Shown: in pieces, positions 24,916 through 33,700 of the stretch | How the letters are laid out: every line of letters begins with the position of its first letter | Position numbering within the stretch: the first letter of the stretch is position 1 | Source: Coriobacteriaceae bacterium | GTDB taxonomy: Bacteria > Actinomycetota > Coriobacteriia > Coriobacteriales > QAMH01 | Length of the DNA: 64,000 nt | Direction: 5' to 3' | NCBI GenBank assembly: GCA_025992705.1 | Contig: DAJPGJ010000001.1 | Span: 124,001-188,000 of the forward strand | Program-made: the position numbers and the translations under genes | The notes under the pieces: model-generated | Database searches by the model: none | What the model was told of the DNA's origin: nothing | What the model saw: the letters and a program-made list of their open reading frames with translations, nothing else

Positions 24916-26898
24916 TTAGTTCACGCCGTACCAACCGACGCCTTCGTCAACCCAACCTAAATAGATCAGCCGCTGAAACTCGCCTGGATCGGCGGTGTAG
25001 TGATGGTTATTCGAGTAGGCATTGGGATTATAGGCGCGATATAACGGGACGGCTTGATCGGGGTCGGAAAACCAGCCGCCTTCCTCCCAGACCCAGCCCA
25101 CGGAAACCAGCATGTCGCGCTCCTCGACGGAGATGGTGTAATGATGCTCGCCCGCATAGGGGTTGTAGAGACGATAGACCTGGATACCGTCATCAGGCGC
25201 GGTCCAGCCAACGCCCTCGTCAATCCAACCAGCTGCGACTACGGCAGAGCGCTCCACATCGCTCGAAGTGTAGAAATGCTCGCCGGAGTTGGGATTGTAG
25301 AGACGGTGCATGGTCTGAGGCTGCGCGGCGGGCGCATCGGGCTCCTCGGGTACATCGGGGTCTTGCACCTCCGGCTGGTCAGGAGCATCTGGATCCGATG
25401 GGGTGTCCGGCGCCGGCGGCTCTTGCGGTGCGTCGGCAGCCACAATCTCGTAGGTAGCCCTCACTGTGCCGCCATAGTTGCCAAGACCGCTTACCTCGAT
25501 GACCTTGGTGCCTACACTCGTCATATCGTCATTGAGCCAGGATATCTGATAGTCACCCTCGCCTAGAACCTTGTTTCCGGACTTCACGGTCACGACAGGC
25601 TTCTTTTCCGTGCCGTCGTAGGTGAACTGGGTGTAGTTCGACGTTGCCGAGGTAATTGGCGCAGGGCCGATCTCGAAATAGACGGTCTTCGAGCCAGCGT
25701 AATCGCCAATACCCGTCAGGATAATTCTCGCATCGCTTCCCGCATTGACGTTATTCGCATAACTGAGCGTGTAGTCGGTGCCCCCAATAAGACGCTTGCC
25801 ACCAAGAGTGACCGTGGGATCCGGCTTTATCTTTGCCCCCGTATAAGTCAGATGCGGGATATCTGACACGACCGCATCCTCCAAGGACGGCTTCACGACC
25901 CATTCGTACGATGCGCTCCTGCCAGATGGAAGCGTTGCCGTAATTGTGGCAGTACCGGCTAATTTGGCAGTAACGGTACCATTTTGATCGACAGCGCAAG
26001 CGTCCGGGTTCGAGCTCGTCCAGACGGCGTTGCCGGCATCGATGACGCAGTTGAAGCGGGTGCGGCCATCGTTGTTTATGCAATAGCGCATGTCGAAGGT
26101 CTCACCCGGAGCCAGCGAGGGCTTCAACTGGGGGTCGAGATCCGCATTAAGTGCCTGGTTGGTGCCGCAACAATCATAGTCAACCGATATTTGGCGCGTC
26201 ACATCGACCTTGCCGCTCTTGACGCTGCCCGTCGCCTCCGCAGAATCGAATGACTGCTGCCAGTAGAACACACCGCCCTGGTAGAAGCAGCCAATGCCAG
26301 TAGACTTGTAATCGGGGCTGATGATATTCTCGTAAGAGATCGAAACCCAACGGTCACTCGTATCCTCCGTAATCAGAACGCCACTGGGCAGGCGATAGGT
26401 GCCGGCGGCAAGAGCAGCTTCCAAGGTGATGTCCTGTTCTTCCCATCTGTAAACCTGACGCGCGTCATAAAGCCAGGTCTGCATGACAGCGGCTGCGCTC
26501 TTCTGACCCGCTGCGACACTTTCGCCTCGAAAACAGTCTTCGGAATCGTCTCTGACGGGAAAGGCGGTGGACCATTCGCTGCCGTCTGGTCGTTTGTTGA
26601 ATTTGTAAGACTCGCTGTGCTCGTCATAGCCGTAGTACACCGAAACCTCGGCGGCACGCAGCATGGCGGTCTCCATCAGCTCCGCATCGAATTGGAGAGG
26701 CGCGAGGCCGAGGTCGGCGCGCTCCTTGTTGACAAAGGCAAGAGCCTCGTGGGCCATGTCGTAATGCTCGGTGCCGCTGATGGTCAGGGTATCCTGGTTT
26801 GCCGCTGCTTGCGGAGTCGTGGCGAAAGCGGCTGCCATGGGGACAAGCGTCGCCACCAGTGCAATTGCCAGCGCCATGCTCGCGAATCTCTTCATCAT
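24916..26898 (-). CDS. Exported CAP-domain protein with BIG2, Ig-like repeats and DUF5648
   Basis: I chose the ATG at 26898, which begins MMKRFASMALAIALVA and has AAAGGA eight bases upstream; the upstream extension of the frame crosses intergenic repeat DNA. The 660-residue product has a signal peptide (1-32), a CAP-like domain (about 50-215; AHEALAFVNKERADLGL, GESVAAGQ), a BIG2-like domain (about 250-335; ending ATLPSGRSASYEWVV), two Ig-like repeats (about 350-495), an Asp/Pro-rich linker and a C-terminal DUF5648 (about 525-660). Confidence 0.88.
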   Translation of the reverse strand: MMKRFASMALAIALVATLVPMAAAFATTPQAAANQDTLTISGTEHYDMAHEALAFVNKERADLGLAPLQFDAELMETAMLRAAEVSVYYGYDEHSESYKFNKRPDGSEWSTAFPVRDDSEDCFRGESVAAGQKSAAAVMQTWLYDARQVYRWEEQDITLEAALAAGTYRLPSGVLITEDTSDRWVSISYENIISPDYKSTGIGCFYQGGVFYWQQSFDSAEATGSVKSGKVDVTRQISVDYDCCGTNQALNADLDPQLKPSLAPGETFDMRYCINNDGRTRFNCVIDAGNAVWTSSNPDACAVDQNGTVTAKLAGTATITATLPSGRSASYEWVVKPSLEDAVVSDIPHLTYTGAKIKPDPTVTLGGKRLIGGTDYTLSYANNVNAGSDARIILTGIGDYAGSKTVYFEIGPAPITSATSNYTQFTYDGTEKKPVVTVKSGNKVLGEGDYQISWLNDDMTSVGTKVIEVSGLGNYGGTVRATYEIVAADAPQEPPAPDTPSDPDAPDQPEVQDPDVPEEPDAPAAQPQTMHRLYNPNSGEHFYTSSDVERSAVVAAGWIDEGVGWTAPDDGIQVYRLYNPYAGEHHYTISVEERDMLVSVGWVWEEGGWFSDPDQAVPLYRAYNPNAYSNNHHYTADPGEFQRLIYLGWVDEGVGWYGVN

Positions 26899-26974
26899 CG
26901 CGCTCGTCCTTTCCGTGGGCGGGTACGCGTCAGCTAGGTGCGTCCATGATACGACCTCGCTGCTTGGTTTGGGC

Positions 26975-27050
26975 TGTGCAGGCCCACGCGAGGGCTGCAT
27001 GCGGCCGATTTGGTGCCGCGTAGACCCAGGCGGCGGGGCTTCGCGGGAAA
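26975..27050. repeat. Dispersed repeat, family E, copy 1
   Basis: The block contains GCATGCGGCCGATTTGGTGC followed by CGCGTAGACCCA. It matches 28310-28350 and, over a longer span that includes CCCACGCGAGG on the left, 30620-30695. No coding frame uses it. Confidence 0.75.
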
Positions 27051-27141
27051 CTTCGAGCAGTGCGTGATAGAGACCGGTGTTGCTCCCACTTAATGTAACC
27101 GTCGTTATCTGGCGTGTAGAAGCGTCCGAAAAGCTGAATTG

Positions 27142-27156
27142 GTACAATTCGTGTAC
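27142..27156 (+). promoter_or_regulatory. Possible -10 with inverted repeat for the + strand DUF5648 gene
   Basis: TACAAT at 27143-27148 lies 40 bp upstream of the ATG at 27189 and is inside the inverted repeat GTACA-ATTCG-TGTAC. No good -35 is visible, so an activator or extended site may be involved. Confidence 0.3.
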
Positions 27157-27188
27157 TCCATTTTGCCCACGAGGATTAGGACTCTGCT

Positions 27189-27983
27189 ATGGAAAGAATC
27201 ACTTATGCCCCACGCGCCTGCTCAAAACTCGCAACTATCGTCTCATTCGGCTTACTGTTTGTCCTGTTGGCATTTGCGTCCTTTTCCTTAAATGCCGAAG
27301 CCGCATTTGCGACCGATTCGGGCAGCCAGGAAATGCATCGTGTGTACAATCCCAATTCCGGCGAGCACTTCTACACCGCTGACACTGCTGAAAAGGACAG
27401 TCTGGTAAGCGTGGGCTGGAATTACGAGGGAATAGGCTGGGTTGCACCGGCATGGTCGGAAGCCCCCGTCTATCGCCTCTATTCGGGCACTGATCACCAT
27501 TACACACGAGATATCGGGGAACGCGATGAGCTAGTTCGCGTCGGTTGGAGGGATGAGGGTATTGGCTGGTACTCATCCGACAGCCGCACGGATATTCCGC
27601 TTTACCGCCAGTTCAATCCCAACGTCAACCCGAATGCTCGTCGTAACAACTCGGGATCTCATAACTACACGACCTCAAAAGGCGAGAATGATTCACTCGT
27701 CGGTATCGGTTGGCGCGGCGAGGGTATCGGCTGGTATGCCATCGGCGAGGGCAGGACGATTGCCCCAGCCCCCGCGCCGGCCCCTGCCCCGGACACAAAC
27801 AGTTCCTCCGGAGTAAACAACTCATCGGGACCGTCGGTATCGGATACCGTGTACATCACCAAATCCGGCACCAAATATCACCGCGCGTCATGCTCTTCGA
27901 CCAAGCGCAGCAAAACGACAGCCATTAGCTTGGATGCAGCCCGCGCCCAAGGGCTAGAGCCCTGCCGGCTTTGCTTCCACTAG
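27189..27983 (+). CDS. Exported DUF5648 protein with Ada-like Cys motif
   Basis: This is the only + strand member of the DUF5648 set. The 264-residue product has a signal peptide (cleavage near residue 38, AEAAFA), a DUF5648 module (about 50-185) of the SGTDHHYT variant, an Ala/Pro linker, and a C-terminal motif of about 45 residues reading YITKSGTKYHRASCSSTKRS and ending GLEPCRLCFH. That tail resembles the Cys-based metal-binding segment seen at the end of Ada-like and some secreted nuclease proteins. Base composition is lower in GC than most neighbours. The hairpin at 28219-28242 is the nearest downstream terminator. Confidence 0.88.
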   Translation: MERITYAPRACSKLATIVSFGLLFVLLAFASFSLNAEAAFATDSGSQEMHRVYNPNSGEHFYTADTAEKDSLVSVGWNYEGIGWVAPAWSEAPVYRLYSGTDHHYTRDIGERDELVRVGWRDEGIGWYSSDSRTDIPLYRQFNPNVNPNARRNNSGSHNYTTSKGENDSLVGIGWRGEGIGWYAIGEGRTIAPAPAPAPAPDTNSSSGVNNSSGPSVSDTVYITKSGTKYHRASCSSTKRSKTTAISLDAARAQGLEPCRLCFH

Positions 27984-28010
27984 AATTAGCTGGCACCCAT
28001 CGCCAGACGC

Positions 28011-28214
28011 ATGGCGAAGCTAGTATTACACAAGGATTCAAAATGTACGCTTCCGATACAGCTGAGTGATGCAAATGCGTATTTCCTGAGGCAGATGATT
28101 GCGCCCAACTCGACTATCAGAAAACACGACGCGCAAAACTACTTCTATAGCCTCGAGTCGGTGTTGTTGAAGGAGACATCGAAAAACGACGAGCTCGGAA
28201 TCGTGCGCCTGTAG
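28011..28214 (+). CDS. Possible small protein, 67 residues, uncertain
   Basis: An open frame reads MAKLVLHKDSKCTLPIQLSD and ends just before a hairpin. It has no clear ribosome site, no recognised motif, and lower GC than the rest of the window. It might be a remnant of a larger gene or chance. I report it because nothing else explains 27984-28215. Confidence 0.25.
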   Translation: MAKLVLHKDSKCTLPIQLSDANAYFLRQMIAPNSTIRKHDAQNYFYSLESVLLKETSKNDELGIVRL

Positions 28215-28218
28215 CAAG

Positions 28219-28242
28219 ATGGCGGCCCAAGAGGCCGCCACT
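28219..28242 (+). terminator. Hairpin after the + strand DUF5648 gene
   Basis: TGGCGGCC and GGCCGCCA form an 8-bp stem with loop CAAGA. There is little T run, so strength is uncertain. Confidence 0.5.
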
Positions 28243-28309
28243 TGGTGCCCTCTACTGGCGCAATCATGGCACTTTCAGGTGCTGGCACAATTGTATCACG
28301 CGGAATATG

Positions 28310-28510
28310 ACGGCACGCGGCCGATTTGGTGCCGCGTAGACCCAGTATGTGGGTGACGAGACGAAAAACGCATGATTGTGGCGCATCCGAGCGCCAACGA
28401 TGACGAGAATCTACGGCTGTGGCTCCGAAATGTGCCCCAAGCGAAAGGTTTCGTCAGAATCTGACGAGAGCGTGCGGTTGTGGCACAAAGCGCGTACCAC
28501 AACCGCAATT
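28310..28510. repeat. Gene-free repeat block (family E copy 2 plus 41-bp-type words)
   Basis: The left part (28313-28345) is a family E copy, CGGCCGATTTGGTGCCGCGT. From 28370 on come words of the 13.2-13.5 kb repeat: GATTGTGGCGC, GACGAGAATC, GTGCCCCAAGCGA, GACGAGAGCGTGCGGTTGTG and ACCACAACCGCAATTCTC. No credible gene is present between 28243 and 28590. Confidence 0.7.
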
Positions 28511-28590
28511 CTCTGCCAGAGAGCCAGACGGCCAGGCCGTGCGCAAACGATGCATCGACAGGGCCTCGGGCGGATTATGGGATAAGCGCC

Positions 28591-28689
28591 TTTATCTCTC
28601 TAGCAACTCTCTAAGCACTCTCTAACTACTCTCTAATTAGAGAGAAACCTAGAGAGTAGATAGAGAGTTTTGGAGAGATAAATAGAGAG
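28591..28689. repeat. Phased CTCTCTA/TAGAGAG box array, copy 1 (3' of the AlbA_2 gene)
   Basis: Four CTCTCTA boxes start at 28596, 28607, 28618 and 28629, exactly 11 bp apart. They face TAGAGAG boxes at 28638, 28650 and 28661 plus a GAGAGAT copy near 28673. The array is centred on TCTCTAATTAGAGA and closed by TTTATCTCTC/GAGAGATAAA arms. It ends 16 bp past the stop codon of the AlbA_2-type gene. Confidence 0.9.
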
Positions 28690-28705
28690 CATCCGCTAAT
28701 TCCGC

Positions 28706-30439
28706 CTACTTGCCTTCAAGAAACTCTCGGCCGTTTTCTGCAAGTACGTATTTTCTCGATCGGTTGGTCGTGGGAGCTGTAGGCGCTACGAGTCCATCAG
28801 ATACGAGCGCTGCCATCTGAGCACGCAACGTTGATATCTTTCGCTGGGTTAACTCGGCAATCTCTCGAATGCCTATAGGATCCGAGGCTTTTGCCAGGAC
28901 ATTCAATATCGCGTCTCTTGCAGGCATCCTCTCTGCCTCAGCGCCCATAGAGTCTAAATCTGCAACGGCAAACGTGTCCTTAGGACCCTCTGCAACTAAA
29001 CCATCGGCAACCAATCGTGCGCATATCTGGCGTATGTCATCGGAATCATAACCAAGATGTTCATGCAGCTGCTGTGTCGACACGCTCTTTGCTCGTCGAA
29101 GCTCCAAGAGCACCGCGTCTTCTTTTCTGGTGGTGTCTCTATCAGAAAACGTTTTCAGCCATTCCTTGTTTTTGACAAGCTCTGCTCCGCCTCGTTGTAA
29201 AACTACCTTGAAATAGTCAACGCCCACATCAAAATGCGGCTCATCTAGGGCTTTCGAGCGCATCAGACGATACATCAGCGGAATACCAGAGCCCTGGCCT
29301 TCCACTGGAGATCCATCGCGTGGACTCTGTATTCTCGAAACGAGTTTCATCAAAGTCGGATTTCTGCAGCGCGACTGACCATCGGCGAGGTTGTCGACCG
29401 TCTTTCCGCCCCACAAGCCACCAGGGTTCACAATCTCGATACGGTCGGCGTATATATCGACTGACACAGACTGCCCTATAAACTGCCTATCGTATTCCCG
29501 ATGGACAAGGGCATTTGCAATTGCCTCGCGCAAAACCTCCAAGGGCACTTCGAGCTCGTCTCTTCTTCCAGATCCTTCAATGTACGAAAAGGTGCGAAGA
29601 TTCTTTGCAATGGCTTGCAGTGCTGAATCAACCATCTCCGCTGTCGTTCCTTCGCAAATTACTCTATCTAAGAACCTCGGTTCATATGGATCTGACTTTT
29701 CGATTCCCGGATGCACCGCAATATCCACCACAAGTTTTGGATAAAACTGCTGTGGGTAAAACCCTAGGCTCAAAAGACCAGCAAGGGCAACCTCGCCCTG
29801 CGGAGTCAAAGCGCTTAAGCGCCTGAGGGCATCCTGTTGAGATGTTGTTCCTCGCACAGCCTTTGAATCTCGTTCTTTCTCACTGTCTATCAACGCCTTG
29901 ACAAGACTGCCATCAAGATCATTTAAAGTTGCACCTTCCACCGCGCCTCTATCGGCCTCGGAGGGCTCGAGCATGTGCTGCAGCTCGTACAACTCGGTGG
30001 CAGAGAGCTTTATATCCTTATCATCGACACGCTTATATGAGCCATTTGTAATTCCTTTAGAAGATACGTAGCACGGCTTGAAGCGATTTTCTACTTCGTC
30101 AATATCGATAACGAGGATCTGGCCATTCTCAAAGTCCATACGCGAAACGCTATATTGAGGAGGATTGTCGACCTTTCGTCCCTTGTTTCCTCCGTCGCCC
30201 ATCCCCTCAACAAACTGATCAAGGACTTTTTCCAACGGGAAAGGCTTCGCAAGTGAAAACCCGTCTTCCTCATTAATTCCAAGCAAAAGGGTCCCACCGC
30301 TTGTATTGCCAAATGCGCTTACAGAATCCCATACATCTTTCGAAAGCGCTTTTTTGCACGCCTTGGCTTCATAGTGAGCGTCATCTTTTCCCTGCTTTCG
30401 CAATCGAGCGATGACCTTGCCTAATTCGTTTGGAGTCAT
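28706..30439 (-). CDS. AlbA_2/Schlafen-type ATP-binding regulator
   Basis: The 577-residue product starts with an AlbA_2/Schlafen-like domain (about residues 10-140; YEAKACKKALSKD, FGNTSGGTLLLGIN). A middle region follows with an HATPase_c_4-like segment (about 290-420; EAIANALVHREYD, VEGQGSGIPLMYRLM), then two winged-helix regions (about 435-500 and 510-575). Relatives are annotated as RecG-like or AAA-4 putative transcriptional regulators; their targets are mostly unknown. GC content is lower than the flanks, and phased box arrays bracket the gene: one 27 bp ahead of the start codon, one right after the stop. A start near GAGAAG at 30439 is plausible but the site is weak. Confidence 0.85.
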   Translation of the reverse strand: MTPNELGKVIARLRKQGKDDAHYEAKACKKALSKDVWDSVSAFGNTSGGTLLLGINEEDGFSLAKPFPLEKVLDQFVEGMGDGGNKGRKVDNPPQYSVSRMDFENGQILVIDIDEVENRFKPCYVSSKGITNGSYKRVDDKDIKLSATELYELQHMLEPSEADRGAVEGATLNDLDGSLVKALIDSEKERDSKAVRGTTSQQDALRRLSALTPQGEVALAGLLSLGFYPQQFYPKLVVDIAVHPGIEKSDPYEPRFLDRVICEGTTAEMVDSALQAIAKNLRTFSYIEGSGRRDELEVPLEVLREAIANALVHREYDRQFIGQSVSVDIYADRIEIVNPGGLWGGKTVDNLADGQSRCRNPTLMKLVSRIQSPRDGSPVEGQGSGIPLMYRLMRSKALDEPHFDVGVDYFKVVLQRGGAELVKNKEWLKTFSDRDTTRKEDAVLLELRRAKSVSTQQLHEHLGYDSDDIRQICARLVADGLVAEGPKDTFAVADLDSMGAEAERMPARDAILNVLAKASDPIGIREIAELTQRKISTLRAQMAALVSDGLVAPTAPTTNRSRKYVLAENGREFLEGK

Positions 30440-30465
30440 ATGCTTCTCGTCCCTATGATTGTTTA

Positions 30466-30551
30466 CTCTCTGCCTATCTCTCTAAGTACTCTCTATTTTA
30501 CTCTCTAATTAGAGAGAAACCTAGAGAGTAGATAGAGAGATAGGCAGAGAG
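30466..30551. repeat. Phased CTCTCT/TAGAGAG box array, copy 2 (5' of the AlbA_2 gene)
   Basis: CTCTCT boxes start at 30466, 30478, 30489 and 30501; TAGAGAG-type boxes start at 30510, 30522, 30533 and 30545. The spacings 12, 11, 12 mirror each other around AATT, so the 86-bp element is nearly one palindrome. Outer arms CTCTCTGCCTATCTCTCT and their complement are perfect over 18 bp. A 40-bp core around the centre is the same as in copy 1, while the outer arms differ but stay complementary. Confidence 0.92.
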
Positions 30552-30700
30552 ACGAGATTTCTCGACTCCGCTTTGCTTCGCTCGAAATGGGACAAATGAC
30601 CTGTCCATTTGTCCTATGCAGACCCACGCGAGGATTGCATGCGAGCGATTTGATGCCACGTAGACCCACGATGCGGGTCTGTGCGAGAGCGTCTTGGGAG
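30552..30700. repeat. Chimeric repeat block: family C half, family D, family E copy 3
   Basis: GAGATTTCTCGACTCCGC (family C) runs straight into GGGACAAATGACCTGTCCATT (family D palindrome, 30588-30613), then a family E copy (about 30620-30695). Together with the box array, no gene lies between 30440 and 30774. Confidence 0.7.
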
Positions 30701-30710
30701 AACCTGGCAA

Positions 30711-30748
30711 AACGAAACGGCCCAGACTCATTTCTGGGTCTGGGCCGT
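30711..30748 (-). terminator. Terminator of the giant ricin/CAP gene
   Basis: ACGGCCCAGAC and GTCTGGGCCGT form an 11-bp stem 26 bp past the stop. On the minus strand it is followed by TTCGTTTT. Confidence 0.85.
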
Positions 30749-30774
30749 CAATTGCGGGGAGTACGATGGGAGCA

Positions 30775-33700
30775 TCAGCTTCCGGATTGATTCGAGCTGC
30801 CGTCCCAAACGTACACGATTGCGTAATACCACACTCCGTGATTGTTGTAGCACGCGACTCCTACACCATATGCAGAATCGCACTGCATCATCTTGCGGTG
30901 ACCCGTGGAATGAATCCAGCCATCGACTACCTCCTGGGCGGGGGCATCCCAACCTGTGAACTGGAGAATATCCGACCATATGTGTAGCTTGTTTGGATCT
31001 TTATCATCCCTTATTGCCGGGCAGGTTTCGCCAGTATGAGGATTAGTCGTTGCCCTTAGCCCTGTCCACCATTCATCCGCATGCTTCAAAGCACAGGTGT
31101 TAGTCGCCGCATTGTACTTCACGGTATCCATTGCACGTGCTGCGCAGCTATCCCACCAGGGAATCTGTTTAAGGCCCTTGCTCGCGCGGTATTTGTTGTA
31201 CGCATTATAGATCTCTTTGGCTTTGACCTCAGGCGATTGCGACGGTTGCGGCGCCTTATATGGTGCCTGCTGCTTGATGACCCAGCTTTGGGCCTTTGTG
31301 TCATTGAGCGTCCACTGGTGCAGCTTCGTCCCATTTGTGGTCGCACCTCCGGTAAGGTCAAGCGCCATGCCCGAGTTGGAGTTCACGAAGATACAGCCGC
31401 CGTAAATCGAGCGCTTTGCATACCACCTCTGCGCATGCGTGTCATTCTTATCGTGCTGAGCAACGGGTGCACCCTCCGTTTTGCTGCCACTCGGAATCTC
31501 AAGGCGCTTGCCGGAATTCACGTTCTCAATCCAATATGCACCGTTTCCGGCACCCGTGGGCGTGATGCGGAACACCTGCGCGTTCGACTGGGTATTCCAC
31601 CACACCTGGGCGACCTCGCCATTTGCAGTGCTTGCGTTGGGAATGTCTATATAGCTTTTACTTGATTCCGCTTGGTTACTAATAAGATACGTGCTGTCGC
31701 TGATGTCGTACGCTGCGCGGTTCATCACGCTGTAGCCGCTCACGGCCTCGAGCGTCCAGGATTGGGCAGCTGTATCGTTCTTTGTCCAGGAGTGAACGTT
31801 CTGCCCATCCTTGCAGATTTCCGTATCGACATCGAGAGTCCTGCCCGCCTTGTTTACAAGCACATAGCCGCCGTACATCGACCTCTCGAAGCGCCACAGC
31901 TGCGCGTCGGTGCCGTTGCATACGTACTGCTGCACGTTGGCGCCATCGGCCGTACTTCCAGCCGCCACGTCAAGGCAAAGCGCCGAGTACGCGCCCGTGA
32001 TGCGATAGTAGTCACCCGAGACGCGGCACACATGCCATACGCACGCGGAAGTGTTGTCGTTCTTGAAAAGCTGCACGTTTCCGCCATTTGTGGTGGCGTT
32101 GCTGTACACGTTCAGGTATTTGTCGGCGCTTCCTGCTTGGGTACGCAGGCGATAGTAGCCGTCAGCCGGCATGACGTTGGAGCGCGTGAAGGTCGTCTTG
32201 TTTAGAACCCACGCCTGCCCGCGTACATTGCTCTTTGCCGCTCCCTTGACGTTCGCGCTGTTGGCGTTCGAGTCCACTGCGAGCATAAGTCCCGTTCCCT
32301 TGTTCTCGAACACGATTGACCCGTCGTTAAAGCTCGATTTGTAGGGTTTCCAGAGCTGGTACGGATTGTTCGCGCCATGGTTCCATTGCTGCACGTTCTT
32401 GGATGACTTGTCCATGTCCATCACGAGCATGGAGTTGCCATTGGCAATGCGATAGTAGCCATCCGAAACCTTCTCTATGTACCACACCTGCGCGGCGGCA
32501 TTGTTGGGCTCCCATAGCTGCACGTTTCCGCCGCACTTAGTATCGGACTTCGACATATCAAGGTTCTTGCGATTGGAAGACGTGGTCGAAAGGCTGCTGT
32601 ATATGGTGTAATAGCCTGTCGCGATGGAAGCTGGTTTGAGTCCGTTTGAAGCCGTGACGCTCTGCTTGGGCTCGGAGGTTGCCACGAGGGAAACGTTGCC
32701 GGCGGGCATGGAGAAACTGTAGGTCGAGTTCGAAGAGGAAAGCGAACCGTTCCAGCCCGCAAAGTCATTACCGGTTTTCACAGTCGCAGACACGGAGGTG
32801 CTTGCGCCATACTGCACGGAACCGCCGCCGGTCGTGCTCGTAATGCCATCATCTTTCGTGACCGTCACCTGGTAGCTATTGCGCGTGTAGTAGTAATCCA
32901 CCTTCGTGCTGCCATCGGATTTTACGGTCACCGTCCTTGCAGCAGGCGCCGTGAACCCTGCGTACTGCTGGACCTCGGGCGTCACGGAAGTTCCCACCTC
33001 GGCGCTGAGGGATTCCGTTTCGGCGCGAGTGTAGTTGGTGGCGTTCTGCGCGGAGCCCGCCTTTAGCTTCTGCTGCCAGTGATTCACGGTGTACTTTGCC
33101 GTGGTGACAGCGGGTGTCGGTGGCTCTTGGATGATGACCTCTTCGGTGGGATAGATTACCTCCTTCTCCACATCCGGCGTCGAAGGCGTGGGATCCGGCG
33201 TCGGGGTTGGCGTGGGAGTGGGGTCCGGCGTGGGCGTCGGGGTCGGAGTCGGCGTGGGATCCGGGGTTGGGGTCGGCGTCGGGGTTGGGGTGGGTGACTC
33301 CGGATTGCTTGGGCTTGACGGTTCGTCACCAGAATTGCCCCAGTCCTCATTACCCCATGCGTTCGGGTTCACGCCGTACCAGCCGATCCCCTCGTCCTGC
33401 CAGCCCAGCGACAGCAGGGTCTGGAACTCTCCCCAGTCGGTCGTGTAGTGGTGGTTGTTGGCGAAGGCGTTGGGGTTGTAGGCGCGGTACAGGGGTACGG
33501 CCTGGTTGGCATCGGAGTACCAGCCGCCCTCCTCCCAGGTCCAGCCGGCCCCCACGAGCATGTCGCGCTCCTCGGGCGAGGTCGTGTAGTGGTGCTCGCC
33601 GGCGAAGGAGTTGTAGAGGCGGTAGACCTGCACGCCCTCGGTCGGGGCGGTCCATCCCTCACCCTCGTCGTCCCAGCCGGCGTCTATGACGGCCTGGCGC

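Noticed and set aside
28706..30439. RecG helicase
   Set aside because: Annotation of such proteins as RecG-like is frequent, but no helicase Walker or DEAD motifs are visible. It fits AlbA_2 plus HATPase_c_4 plus winged helix.
33187..33297. Possible CRISPR or intergenic VNTR
   Set aside because: It is inside a coding frame and encodes a Pro/Thr/Asp linker. Unit length is multiples of three.
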